Shown: positions 23,740-32,020 of the stretch, one piece after another
How positions within the stretch are numbered: the stretch's first letter is position 1
Layout: every line of letters starts with the position of its first letter
NCBI GenBank assembly: GCA_001464385.1
Contig: LNFB01000191.1
Coordinates: 1 to 64,000 of the forward strand
Length of the DNA: 64,000 nucleotides
Direction: 5' to 3'
Origin: Deltaproteobacteria bacterium Ga0077550
GTDB lineage: Bacteria > Myxococcota_A > Polyangia > Nannocystales > Nannocystaceae
Program-made: the position numbers and the translations under genes
Notes under the pieces: generated by a model
Told to the model about the DNA's origin: nothing
Database searches by the model: none
Seen by the model: only the letters and a program-made list of their open reading frames with translations

Positions 23740-24660
23740 CTACACGCAGACGTCGATCGCCGCCGGGAGCACGTCGATCGCCACCGGGATCACGCGCTCG
23801 GCCTCGCCGTCGATCATCACGTCGATCTCGTCGGTGACGTCGAACTCGATGCGGCCGTGCTTGGTCTCGCGGACCGCCGGGTTGCGCAGGTGCTCGCCGG
23901 TGAAGATCTTGGGGAACGTCCGGAGCAGCGAGATCCGGCCCAGCGGTCCCACGCGGATGAAGTCGACCAGGCCGTCGGCGGTGTCGGCGTGCGGCGCCAT
24001 CATCATCTTGCCGCCGGTGAACTTGCTGTTGTTGAACGACGCGAACACCATCTTGCCGTCGTCGAGGGCACCGCCGTCGCAGCGCAGGGGGAACGCCCGG
24101 CTGCGCAGGCCCGCGACCGCGGTCACCACGGCGGCGACATAGCCGAACTCGCCCCACGCCTTGAACCGACGCGCGCGCAGGCCGTTGACGTCGGCCACGA
24201 AGCCGATCGACAGGATGTTGATCCAGTGCATCACGCCGTTGCGGTGGTGCAGCCGCGCGACGTCGCAGGGCCGGGCGCGGTCCTCGAGCAGCGCGGCGAT
24301 CGAGTGCTCGGCGCCCGCCTGCGGCCCCGACCCGGCCCCGGTGAAGTCGCGCAGGAACGAGTTGCCCGTGCCCATCGGCAGGAAGCCGAGGCGCGGCCGG
24401 TCACTGGCGCCCTGCGCCGCCGGGAACAGCCCGTTGACGATCTCGAAGCCGGTGCCGTCGCCCCCGACCGCGATGAAGCGGCGTCGCCCCTCGAGCCACG
24501 CGACCTTGGCGATCGTCGCGGCCTCGCCGGCCGCGTGGGTCTCGGCGACGTCGATCGTCACCCCGCCGTCGCGCAGCCGCTGCAACGCGGCGGGAAACTG
24601 CTTGCCGCAGCGGCCGCCGCCGGCCGCCGGATTCACGATCGCGAGCCAGGCGTCGCCCAT
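23740..24660 (-). CDS. Diacylglycerol kinase family lipid kinase
   Basis: A 306-residue soluble protein with the DAGK catalytic-domain motifs: IVNPAAGGG at the N-terminus, GGDGT at 66-70 and MGTGNSFLRDF at 96-106. This family phosphorylates lipids such as diacylglycerol, sphingosine or ceramide with ATP. The second beta domain is intact, so the length is normal. It begins 7 bp after the acyl ligase gene and precedes the SDR gene by 13 bp. The context points to a lipid whose acyl part is processed by the neighbouring ligase, ACP and crotonase, or to phosphorylation of the finished lipid. Confidence 0.92.
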   Translation of the reverse strand: MGDAWLAIVNPAAGGGRCGKQFPAALQRLRDGGVTIDVAETHAAGEAATIAKVAWLEGRRRFIAVGGDGTGFEIVNGLFPAAQGASDRPRLGFLPMGTGNSFLRDFTGAGSGPQAGAEHSIAALLEDRARPCDVARLHHRNGVMHWINILSIGFVADVNGLRARRFKAWGEFGYVAAVVTAVAGLRSRAFPLRCDGGALDDGKMVFASFNNSKFTGGKMMMAPHADTADGLVDFIRVGPLGRISLLRTFPKIFTGEHLRNPAVRETKHGRIEFDVTDEIDVMIDGEAERVIPVAIDVLPAAIDVCV

Positions 24661-24667
24661 GGTGTCC

Positions 24668-26386
24668 CTACTCTCCGAGCTCGAGGATCGCGTGGTTGCG
24701 GTCGCGCGCGCGCAGCTGCTCGGCCAGCGCCGCTCGCTTCACCTTGAGCGACGCGGTCGACGGGAACTCGTCGGTCTGCACGATGTAGCCCGACAGCCGC
24801 TTGAAATCGGGGAGCCGACGGTTGCGCTTGCGCAGCTCGGCGAGCAGCGCCTCGGTCGGGGCGTCGCCCTCCTCCGGCCGCACCACGATGACGAGCTGCT
24901 CGCCGGTCATCTTGCCGGTGGGCCAGATGTAGTTCGCCGCGAAGACGCAGTACTCCTCGCAGTCCGGCATGTCCTCGAAGTAGCTCTCGATGTCCTCGGG
25001 GTAGATGTTCTTGCCACCCTCGGTGACGATCATGTTCTTCAGCCGGCCGAGCAGCTTGATGTGCCCCGCGGCGTCGATGACCCCGAGATCGCCGGTGCGC
25101 AGCCAGCCGTCGACGATGGTCTCGGCGGTGAGCTCGGGCGCGTCGAGGTAGCCCTTCATCACGGTGCGGCCGCGGGCCCAGAGCTCGCCGACGCCGAACT
25201 CGTTGACGTCGCGCAGCTCGATCTCGATGCCGGGCACCGGCCTGCCGACGGTGTCGGGGCGGAACGGATCGAGCGTGTTGACCGACAGCACGGTGCTCGC
25301 CTCGGTGAGGCCGTAGCCGATGCAGATCGGGAACCCGAGGTCGTAGAAGAACCGCGAGGTGTTGGGATCGATGAACGCGCCGCCGGCGAAGATGAGCCGC
25401 AGCTTGCCGCCGAACTCGTCGTGCAGCGGCTTGAGCAGCATCCGCGACAGCGTGGGACGGGGGCGCGCGGCCGTGAGCCACTCGTTGACCCGCGTGAGCC
25501 CGTCGATCGCCCGGCGCTGCCAGTCCGGCAGGTCGTCGAGGCGCTCGCGGACCTTCTCCTCGAGATTCTTGAGGATGGTCGGCACCAACGCCATGTGCGT
25601 GATGCCGTACTTCTTCATCGTCGTGCGGAGGAACTGCGGGCGCAGCGTCCGCTGGTGCACGATCGACGCGCCGAACAGCAGTGGCCCGATGTAGCCCGAC
25701 ATGAAGTCGATCGCGTGGTTGCTCGGCAGCACCGAGAAGAACGCGTCGTCCTCGTTCATCGGGAACAACCGCCCGAGGATCTGCGCCTGCTCGAGGTAGT
25801 TGTCGTGGGTGAGCATGCAGCCCTTGGCCGTGCCCGAGGTCCCCGACGAGTACACGATGCAGGCGACGTCCTCGCGTCGGCGCGGCACGTACGTGAAGGG
25901 GACGCGCGGCGCGTCCTCCCAGCGCTGCGCGCGGCCGAGCTCGGCGCCCTCGGGCGCCTCGGTCACGAGCACCAGCACACGATCGAGCACCGCGTGCTCG
26001 GGTTCGCGGCGCAGGTCGAGCCAGCGCGAGTACTCGGTGACGAGCACGCGCGGCTTGCCGTGGGCGACCAGCGCGAGCTGCTCGGCGGCGGTGAGCTTGT
26101 AGTCGAGCGGCATCAGCACCGCCCCGGCCCAGAACCCGCCGGTGGCCGTGATGAGCCACTTCGACTGGTTCTGCATCAGGATCGCGAGCCGGTGCTCGGG
26201 CCCGAAGTCGTGGCCCTGGATCAGCGCCGCGAAGCGCTCGGCCTGCTCGCGTAGCTCGCGATACGTGTACCGGGCGTTCTCGCGGTGACGATCGGCCTCG
26301 ATGAGGGCGACGTTGTGCTTGTGCGTGACGACGGTGTCGCGCAGCGCCTCGCCGACCGATGCAATGCGGGCTAGCTCGAGCATCAT
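24668..26386 (-). CDS. AMP-dependent acyl ligase (acyl-CoA/acyl-ACP synthetase family)
   Basis: A 572-residue adenylate-forming enzyme. The ATP loop YSSGTSGTAKG is at about 179-189; the A5-like GYGLTEAS, GWLRTGDLG and GGKNIYPEDIES motifs follow in order, and the C-terminal ASLKVKR holds the lysine of the swinging domain. It activates a carboxylic acid as an acyl-AMP and passes it to a thiol. Because the preceding gene encodes a free ACP whose stop overlaps this start (ATGA at 26383-26386), the likely acceptor is that ACP rather than CoA. An in-frame second ATG at 26383 is possible. Chain length of the acid cannot be told from sequence. Confidence 0.93.
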   Translation of the reverse strand: MMLELARIASVGEALRDTVVTHKHNVALIEADRHRENARYTYRELREQAERFAALIQGHDFGPEHRLAILMQNQSKWLITATGGFWAGAVLMPLDYKLTAAEQLALVAHGKPRVLVTEYSRWLDLRREPEHAVLDRVLVLVTEAPEGAELGRAQRWEDAPRVPFTYVPRRREDVACIVYSSGTSGTAKGCMLTHDNYLEQAQILGRLFPMNEDDAFFSVLPSNHAIDFMSGYIGPLLFGASIVHQRTLRPQFLRTTMKKYGITHMALVPTILKNLEEKVRERLDDLPDWQRRAIDGLTRVNEWLTAARPRPTLSRMLLKPLHDEFGGKLRLIFAGGAFIDPNTSRFFYDLGFPICIGYGLTEASTVLSVNTLDPFRPDTVGRPVPGIEIELRDVNEFGVGELWARGRTVMKGYLDAPELTAETIVDGWLRTGDLGVIDAAGHIKLLGRLKNMIVTEGGKNIYPEDIESYFEDMPDCEEYCVFAANYIWPTGKMTGEQLVIVVRPEEGDAPTEALLAELRKRNRRLPDFKRLSGYIVQTDEFPSTASLKVKRAALAEQLRARDRNHAILELGE

Positions 26387-26616
26387 CGCCTCTTGTCGAT
26401 CGCAGCGGCGAGCTGACCGAAGGTCCGCACACCCTGGAGTTCGTAGTCGGGGATCTCGATGTCGAACTCCATCTCGAGCTCGCTCATCAGCTCGACGGCC
26501 TGGAAGCTGTCGATGCCGAGCTTCTCGAAGACGTCGTCCTCGGACTTCAGCGTCGTCGCCTCGACGCCGTAGCGTCGCGACGACAGCTGGATCAATCGTT
26601 CGAGACTGTTGCTCAT
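26383..26616 (-). CDS. Acyl carrier protein
   Basis: A 77-residue acidic helical protein. The phosphopantetheine site is GIDSFQAVEL with Ser37; most fatty-acid ACPs have DSL here, so the DSF form marks a specialised carrier. Glu/Asp-rich helix II (AVELMSELEMEFDIEIPD) is typical. It sits between the crotonase gene (30 bp upstream) and the acyl ligase gene (4-bp overlap), which suggests that it carries the acyl group made by that ligase. It is not the housekeeping ACP, judging from the absence of other fab genes. Confidence 0.93.
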   Translation of the reverse strand: MSNSLERLIQLSSRRYGVEATTLKSEDDVFEKLGIDSFQAVELMSELEMEFDIEIPDYELQGVRTFGQLAAAIDKRR

Positions 26617-26646
26617 GGTGTGGTGTCTTTGGGGGGGGTGCCGCGA

Positions 26647-27426
26647 TCAGGGCAGGTAGGGGCGCAGATCGTCGCTGTTCACGAACTTGTGCAGGGCCTC
26701 GCGCAGCGCCGGCTTGGCCGCCAGGCGCAGGAAGTGCTGCTTCTCGAGGTCGAGATCGGCGCGCGGCAGCGGCTTCATGAACCGCTTGGTGGTGGCGAGC
26801 GCGTCGCGATCGAACTTGGTCGCCTGGGTGGCCACCGCGCGCGCCGCGGTGAGCCCCTCGCCGGGCGCGACCATCTGGCTCACGAGCCCGCAGGCGATCG
26901 CCTTCTTCGCGTTGATGCTGCGGCCGGTGAGCAACAGGTCGCGGACGACCGCGTTCGACACGTCGCGGCGCAGCCGGGGGATTCCGCCGAAGCCGGGCAG
27001 GATGCCGAGGCGCAGCTCGGGGAAGCAGAACCGTGCGCTGCGCTCGGCGACGAGCACGTCGCACGTGAGCGCGAGCTCGAAGCCGCCGCCGAAGCACACC
27101 CCGTGCACGACGCCGATGGTGGTCATCGGCAGCATGTCGAGGGTGTCCATGACGACGTGGATCCGGTCGATGAAGTCCGCGATCTCGGGCGCCTGCTCGC
27201 CGACCGGGCGCGACACGAGGCCCTCGTACAGCTCGCGCAGGTTGGCGCCGGCCGAGAAGCCGCCGCGCACCGTGCTGTGGATGACGAGCGCCGCGGTGTT
27301 CTCGACGTCGAGCTCGCCGAGGAAGCGCTCGAGCTCGCCGAGCATCTCGAGCCCGATCTCGTTGCAGGGCTCGCGCCCGAGGGCCAACTCGACGACCTCG
27401 CCGTTTCTCGTCCACGACAGGGGCAT
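26647..27426 (-). CDS. Enoyl-CoA hydratase/isomerase (crotonase) family protein
   Basis: A 259-residue crotonase. The oxyanion-hole segments GGFSAGANL and VCFGGGFEL are present, and both acidic positions used by hydratases are kept: Glu in GGGFELALTCD and Glu in FPELRLGILPGFGG. It is therefore a likely hydratase acting on an acyl-CoA or acyl-ACP. ATG 27426 (MPLSWTRNG) gives the expected length. It is the first gene of the five-gene operon; the 203 bp upstream, before the end of the histidine kinase gene, presumably hold the promoter, though I see no clear motif. Confidence 0.92.
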   Translation of the reverse strand: MPLSWTRNGEVVELALGREPCNEIGLEMLGELERFLGELDVENTAALVIHSTVRGGFSAGANLRELYEGLVSRPVGEQAPEIADFIDRIHVVMDTLDMLPMTTIGVVHGVCFGGGFELALTCDVLVAERSARFCFPELRLGILPGFGGIPRLRRDVSNAVVRDLLLTGRSINAKKAIACGLVSQMVAPGEGLTAARAVATQATKFDRDALATTKRFMKPLPRADLDLEKQHFLRLAAKPALREALHKFVNSDDLRPYLP

Positions 27427-27629
27427 GCGGCGCGAGAGTGTAGCGGCACGATCGCGGCGGGGATCGATTCGAGCTCGGCGCGCAACGGCCTGCGCACCGG
27501 GTTCACTCACATCCGGCGGCGTGGAGGTGCGTGGCGGCGCGGTGGCGGCGCGTGCGGGGGTCGGGCGTCGCCGGCGAGTCTCCTGGCATGGGCGGCCCGC
27601 GCCGCGGGGCCGGCCGGAGCGGACCACCG

Positions 27630-29558
27630 TCACGCCGCGTGGACGGCGAGCCGCTGGCGCACCAACGCGCGGAGCTCCTCGAGGGCGAACGGCTTGGCCA
27701 GCACGGGGTTCGTCGTCGTCGCCAGGAACGCCTGCGCCTCGTCCCCGACCGCGCCGCCGGTCACGAACACGATGCGCTGCTCGAGCCCGGGCACGCTCGC
27801 GCGCACGGCCCGATACAGATCGACGCCGCTGAACCGCGGCATCATCACGTCGCAGAACACGAGGTCGAAGCGCTCGCCGGCCTGCAGACGAGCCAACGCC
27901 GCGCGGGGATCGTGCTCGATCGCGAGGTCGTGATCCCCTCCGAGGACCCGCTCGAACACGCGGCCGATGTCGCGGTCGTCGTCGACCAGCAGCAGCCGTC
28001 GCCGCGGGCCCGGCCCGCCGGGCTCGGGGGCCACGGGCGTCTCGGCGACGGTGCTGCGCGCGGCCGGGAGGGTGACGCGAAACACCGAGCCGCGATCGAG
28101 CTCGCTCTCCACCGTGATCTCGCCGCCCAGCGCGGTGACGATGCCGTGGCACAGCCCGAGGCCGAAGCCGGTCCCCGCGTCGAGTCCACCACCGGCGAAG
28201 AAGGGGTCGAACACCCGCGGCACGTCGTCGGGCGGGATTCCCCGGCCGTTGTCACGGACCTCGACCACGGCACGACCGACGTCGTCCGTGTGGGTCGAGA
28301 GGACCACCGAGCGCGCCCGCGATCGCAGCTCCGCGACCGCACGGATCGCTCGCTCGAGCAGGTGGCTGAACACCTGGAGCAGTCGCGCCTCGTCGGCCTC
28401 GACGTAGGGCGTGATGCCATAGCGCCGTTCGATCGCGAGGCCATCGGTAGTCCCTGCGTCGACCGCAGCGATCGCGGCGTCGAGGACGTCGGGCAGGTCG
28501 AGCGGCTGGCGGCCGTGCGTCCCGGTGCGCGCGAACCTCCCGAGCTCCCGAACGATCTGGGTCACACGTTCCGCGCCGCTCTGCGCGTCGCCGAGCGCGT
28601 CGAGGAGCCCTTGCAGCAACGCGTCGAGCTCGGGGCCCTCGGGGTGTCCGACGAGCTTGGCCTGGAGCTCGTGGAGGCCCTCGACCACGACGCCGAGGTT
28701 CACGACCACGGCGGCGAGGGGATTGTTGAGCTCGTGGGCCATGCCCGCCGCCATGGTCCCGACCGCCGCGAGCCGCTCGGACTGCGCCGCGCGGCGCTCG
28801 AGTCGCTTGCGGGTGGTGACATCACGGAACACGACCACACCGCCGAGGAGTTGCCCCCGGTCGTCGACGATCGGCGCCGACGAATCATCGACGTCGCGCT
28901 GGCGATCGTCACGGGTGACCATGCGCGTGTTGGCGGGCAGCTCGATGGCGAAGCCCTGGGACATCGCCTTCGCGGTGGGGCTGCCCATCGGTGAGCCGTC
29001 CTGCGAGAGCAGACGGAACACGTCCGTGAGCCGACGACCGGCGGCCTCCCGGAGGGACCAGCCCGTCAGGCGCTCGGCGACCGCGTTCATGAACGTGATG
29101 CGGTCGTCGTCGTCCGCGGCGATCACCGCATCGCCGATCGACTGGAGCGTGGTCGAGAACCACCGCTCGCGCCGGGCGATCTCGGCGTCGAGCTCGTGCT
29201 TGTGCAGCGCGACCTCGATCGTGATCCGGAGATCGCGCTCGTTGAACGGCTTGAGGAGGTAGCCGTGGGGGCCGGTGGCCTTGGCGCGGGCCAGCGTCGC
29301 GTCGTCCGAGTGCGAGGTGAGGTAGACGATCGGTACGTCCCAACGGCGACGAATCGTCGCCGCGGTCGCGACGCCGTCGAGCTCGCCCTCGAGGTTGATG
29401 TCCATCAAGACCAGGCCGGGTGGGCCCGCCGCCATCGCGCGCAGGGCTTCGCCGGCGGAGCTCGCCGTCTGCGCCACCTCGTAGCCGAGTCGGACGAGCG
29501 TGCGCGCGAGGTCCCGCGCGATCAGGGGCTCGTCCTCGACGATCAGCACGACAGTCAC
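27630..29558 (-). CDS. Hybrid histidine kinase (REC-PAS-HisKA-HATPase-REC)
   Basis: About 642 residues from GTG 29558; an ATG at 29609 would add 17 residues, but the receiver domain starts right at the GTG. Order: receiver (1-120, phospho-acceptor in LVLMDIN near residue 53), PAS (about 135-250), dimerisation domain with the phosphorylated His in AAGMAHELNNPLAA (near 285), ATPase with DNGRGIP and GTGFGLGL, and a second receiver (520-640, acceptor in FCDVMMP). No transmembrane helix, so it senses inside the cell. Two receivers suggest a phosphorelay. No response regulator gene lies beside it. Confidence 0.93.
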   Translation of the reverse strand: MTVVLIVEDEPLIARDLARTLVRLGYEVAQTASSAGEALRAMAAGPPGLVLMDINLEGELDGVATAATIRRRWDVPIVYLTSHSDDATLARAKATGPHGYLLKPFNERDLRITIEVALHKHELDAEIARRERWFSTTLQSIGDAVIAADDDDRITFMNAVAERLTGWSLREAAGRRLTDVFRLLSQDGSPMGSPTAKAMSQGFAIELPANTRMVTRDDRQRDVDDSSAPIVDDRGQLLGGVVVFRDVTTRKRLERRAAQSERLAAVGTMAAGMAHELNNPLAAVVVNLGVVVEGLHELQAKLVGHPEGPELDALLQGLLDALGDAQSGAERVTQIVRELGRFARTGTHGRQPLDLPDVLDAAIAAVDAGTTDGLAIERRYGITPYVEADEARLLQVFSHLLERAIRAVAELRSRARSVVLSTHTDDVGRAVVEVRDNGRGIPPDDVPRVFDPFFAGGGLDAGTGFGLGLCHGIVTALGGEITVESELDRGSVFRVTLPAARSTVAETPVAPEPGGPGPRRRLLLVDDDRDIGRVFERVLGGDHDLAIEHDPRAALARLQAGERFDLVFCDVMMPRFSGVDLYRAVRASVPGLEQRIVFVTGGAVGDEAQAFLATTTNPVLAKPFALEELRALVRQRLAVHAA

Positions 29559-29714
29559 GCGGTGGTCTCCGTCGGCGCCGGCAGGTGGAGGCCCGGCGCC
29601 TTGTCCCATCCTTCATCGACCCGAGCCGCGCGATCCGAACCCCGGATGTGGCGCGTCTTCGATCGGATCCTGCTCCGATTCGGGACGGTCTGCGGGCAGC
29701 GAACCCACCCGGCC

Positions 29715-30620
29715 CTACGACGCCGCGAGGAGCTCGTCGGCGTCGCGCACGTGCACGGCCCGCACCAGCCAGTCCTCGAGCTGCGCGCGATCGCTGGAGC
29801 CGTGCACGATGGCGCGGTGGTCGGCGTCGCACGCGATGCCGCGGGCCTCGAGCACCTTGAGGACGGCGTTGGCGAGGGCGGCGAGCTCACCGCGGGCCTC
29901 GCCGCGGGCCTCACCGCGGGCTTCACCCTCCGCCATGATGCGACGCATGAACTCGCTGCGGAACTCGTACTTCTCGGGGTTCATCTCGGCCTCCAGGGCG
30001 CGGCGTACGGCTTCGTCGACGAAGCCTAGGACGATGTCAGCGTACCAGCGGGCGCGGGCCTCGTCGACGTCGTCGAGGGCGAACAGCAACGCGCGCGCCG
30101 CCTCGAACGCGATCGCGTCGTGCCGATGGGCGAGGACCCCGAGCAGCGCGACCTCGGGGTGACGCCGCGCGCGTTCCACCTCGGTGACGACCGGTACCCG
30201 CGACGGCCCGATGACTTGCGGATACACCCATGACCGGCCACCGCCGAGATCGATCGGCTCGGCGCACCAACGCGCCGTCTCCTCATCGAGCGTCACGACG
30301 ACGATCGCCACCGGGCACCGGAGGCGCGCCCGCAGGACGCTCTGGTAGAGCGGCCACGTCCAGCGCTTGCGGGGGTCTCGGTGCAGCTGCACCTCGACCA
30401 CGGCGGCATGGATCGCGACGCCCGAGCTCGGGTCGCGCACGATCAGCACGAGATCCGCACGCCGCTCCGGTGGCTGGACCTCGGTGAGGTTCTCCGGGCT
30501 CGCGACCACCTCGACATCGCCATCGATCGCGATCCCGACCGCCGCACGCAGCAGCGCCAGCACGAGATCGGGATGCTCGCGCAGCAACTCGACCAGCATC
30601 TCGTGCTCGAGGGAGGGCAT
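29715..30620 (-). CDS. Rpn/YhgA-like PD-(D/E)XK family protein
   Basis: A 301-residue soluble protein starting MPSLEHEMLVELLREHPDL. The core has the nuclease-like pattern RADLVLIV followed by AAVVEVQLHRDPRKRW, i.e. Asp then Glu-x-Gln, as in the Rpn/YhgA-like putative transposase/nuclease group of the PD-(D/E)XK superfamily. LRCPVAIVVVTLDEETARWC and IDLGGGRSWVYP are also shared with a family common in myxobacteria and actinomycetes, often in many genomic copies. Near the end three 12-bp direct repeats (29886-29921) encode Gly-Glu-Ala-Arg repeats, a usual feature. It lies next to a truncated VOC gene and a palindromic repeat array, which suggests recent movement into this site. Confidence 0.8.
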   Translation of the reverse strand: MPSLEHEMLVELLREHPDLVLALLRAAVGIAIDGDVEVVASPENLTEVQPPERRADLVLIVRDPSSGVAIHAAVVEVQLHRDPRKRWTWPLYQSVLRARLRCPVAIVVVTLDEETARWCAEPIDLGGGRSWVYPQVIGPSRVPVVTEVERARRHPEVALLGVLAHRHDAIAFEAARALLFALDDVDEARARWYADIVLGFVDEAVRRALEAEMNPEKYEFRSEFMRRIMAEGEARGEARGEARGELAALANAVLKVLEARGIACDADHRAIVHGSSDRAQLEDWLVRAVHVRDADELLAAS

Positions 30621-30702
30621 CGACGCGCTCCACGTTGCGAGCGGTGTGCCGAGTCGACAACGCCGCGAGATCGCTGGGGCGGGTGCATGCGAGGTGCCCG
30701 CG

Positions 30703-30768
30703 TGGCCCGATGGCGGGCCACGGGTGGCCCGATGGCGGGCCAGGGCCGGCCCGATGGCGGGCCACGGG
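30703..30768. repeat. Three 22-bp tandem units, each a GC hairpin
   Basis: Units begin at 30703, 30725 and 30747. Each holds the perfect inverted repeat GGCCCG-ATGG-CGGGCC (30704-30719, 30726-30741, 30748-30763), so RNA or single-stranded DNA would form three successive 6-bp stems with 4-nt loops, at an exact 22-bp period. They lie in the 356-bp gap 30621-30976, upstream of the nuclease-like gene and beside a pseudogene fragment; the rest of that gap shows nothing else I can support. Confidence 0.85.
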
Positions 30769-30807
30769 GCGCCGCGGACACACCGCGCGAACGTTCGACG
30801 CGGACCC

Positions 30808-30957
30808 TTCGGTCTCTCCTGGCAGATCACGCCGCGGACCCTGATCGACGCGATGGTGGCCGGCGGCGACGAGGCCAAGCGCGCCTTCGAAGCGATGATG
30901 CAGATGAAGAAGATCGACGTCGCGACGATCGACGCCGCGCGCCGCGGGACGAGGTGA
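30808..30957 (+). pseudogene. C-terminal remnant of a VOC (PhnB/glyoxalase-like) protein
   Basis: The last 49 codons read FGLSWQIT...FEAMMQMKKIDVATIDAA and end at a proper stop. This is the characteristic C-terminus of VOC-superfamily proteins of the PhnB/3-demethylubiquinone methyltransferase-like group, which end FG(L/V)SWQI...MEAMLQMKKIDI. The other 100 or so residues are missing: upstream of about 30800 the frame has no VOC likeness and runs into the hairpin array and the nuclease-like gene. It is therefore a truncated gene, probably broken by the insertion that brought its neighbours. Confidence 0.8.
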
Positions 30958-30976
30958 TCGTCGGGGGCCGTGCGCG

Positions 30977-32020
30977 GTGCCCCGGCGGCCCGCAGGGGCT
31001 CGCCACCTCCGCGCGCCCCGTGCTACTCGATTCGTCGTGTCGTCGCTCGCGCTCGCCCTCGGACTCTCGGCCGCCGCGCCCGAGCCGGCGCTGTCGCTGA
31101 CCTGGGAGGCACCGCCGGAGTGCCCGACCGCGGCGGAGATCGAGGCGCGCGTCGCTGCGGTGGTGCCGAGGATCGCCCACGCGGCCGTCGTGGACGCGCG
31201 CATCGATCGCGTCGGCGACGCGTGGCGCCTCGTGCTCGATCGCCACAGCGACGTCGGGCGCGAGCACGACGAGATGACGGCGGCACGCTGCGACGTGCTC
31301 GCAGACGTGGTCGTCGTGTTGACGAGCATCGCGCTCGACCCGACGGCGACGCCGCGGCCCGCACCGAGGCGATCGCCCGTGCGCGTCGGGGTCGCCGCGC
31401 TGGCCCTGGGCGACTTCGGCACCCTGCCGCGCATGACACCCGGGGGATCGCTGGGCGTGCGGGCGTTCGCACGGTGGTGGAGCGTCGGCGTGCGCGCGAG
31501 CCTGCTGCGGGCGGTGCGTGTCGACGACCCGCAGGACCCGACGCTCGGGGCCGACGTCGCGCCGTGGAGCATCGCGGTGATCGGCTGCGCGACGCCGTTC
31601 GTCGGCGACGTCAGCTTCCCGCTGTGCGTCGGGCCCGAGACCGGCGGCATGCGGGCGCAGACCCGCGGCGCGACGGGCTCCGCGATGGCTGCGTGGGTCG
31701 CCGTCGACGTCGGCGCGCACGTGGTGTGGAGCATCGCGCCCCGGCGATTGCGGGATTCCCTCGCGCTGGTCGCGGGCGTCGAGGCGGTCGTCGGGGTGCG
31801 GCGACCCGGCTTCCACCTCGAGGGGCACGGGCCGTTGGTCCGCGCGGGAACGATCGGCGTGCGGCCGAGCCTGGGGCTCGAGGTCCGGTTCGGCGCCACG
31901 CCAGGGGCCCGCAAGCCGCGGAGATCCCACGCGAAATCGCGGCCCTCCGGAATTCGTCCGGCCCCCACACAGAAAGCGGGCGATGCTGGCCACGAACCGT
32001 TCGTCGAGGTCCGCCGATGA
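30977..32020 (+). CDS. Secreted protein of unknown function, coupled to sigma factor gene
   Basis: A 347-residue protein (ATG 30977; a GTG at 31037 would also give an export signal). The signal peptide is about residues 18-40 (FVVSSLALALGLSAAA). The mature N-terminus LTWEAPPECPTAAEIEARVAAVV is a pattern I associate with myxobacterial periplasmic proteins encoded beside ECF sigma factor genes. The C-terminal 200 residues look like outer-membrane beta-strands (alternating hydrophobics, Gly-rich turns). Its stop overlaps the sigma factor start in ATGA (32017-32020), so the two are probably translated together. It may sense or report envelope state to the sigma factor; that is inference. Confidence 0.75.
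   Translation: MPRRPAGARHLRAPRATRFVVSSLALALGLSAAAPEPALSLTWEAPPECPTAAEIEARVAAVVPRIAHAAVVDARIDRVGDAWRLVLDRHSDVGREHDEMTAARCDVLADVVVVLTSIALDPTATPRPAPRRSPVRVGVAALALGDFGTLPRMTPGGSLGVRAFARWWSVGVRASLLRAVRVDDPQDPTLGADVAPWSIAVIGCATPFVGDVSFPLCVGPETGGMRAQTRGATGSAMAAWVAVDVGAHVVWSIAPRRLRDSLALVAGVEAVVGVRRPGFHLEGHGPLVRAGTIGVRPSLGLEVRFGATPGARKPRRSHAKSRPSGIRPAPTQKAGDAGHEPFVEVRR

Noticed and set aside
30703-30768. CRISPR array
   Set aside because: Three near-identical 22-bp units with only 6 bp between the palindromes; no spacers and no cas genes.
30367-30807. N-terminal part of the plus-strand frame leading into the VOC remnant
   Set aside because: It is antisense to the nuclease-like gene and crosses the hairpin array, with no VOC likeness; only the last 49 codons are real.
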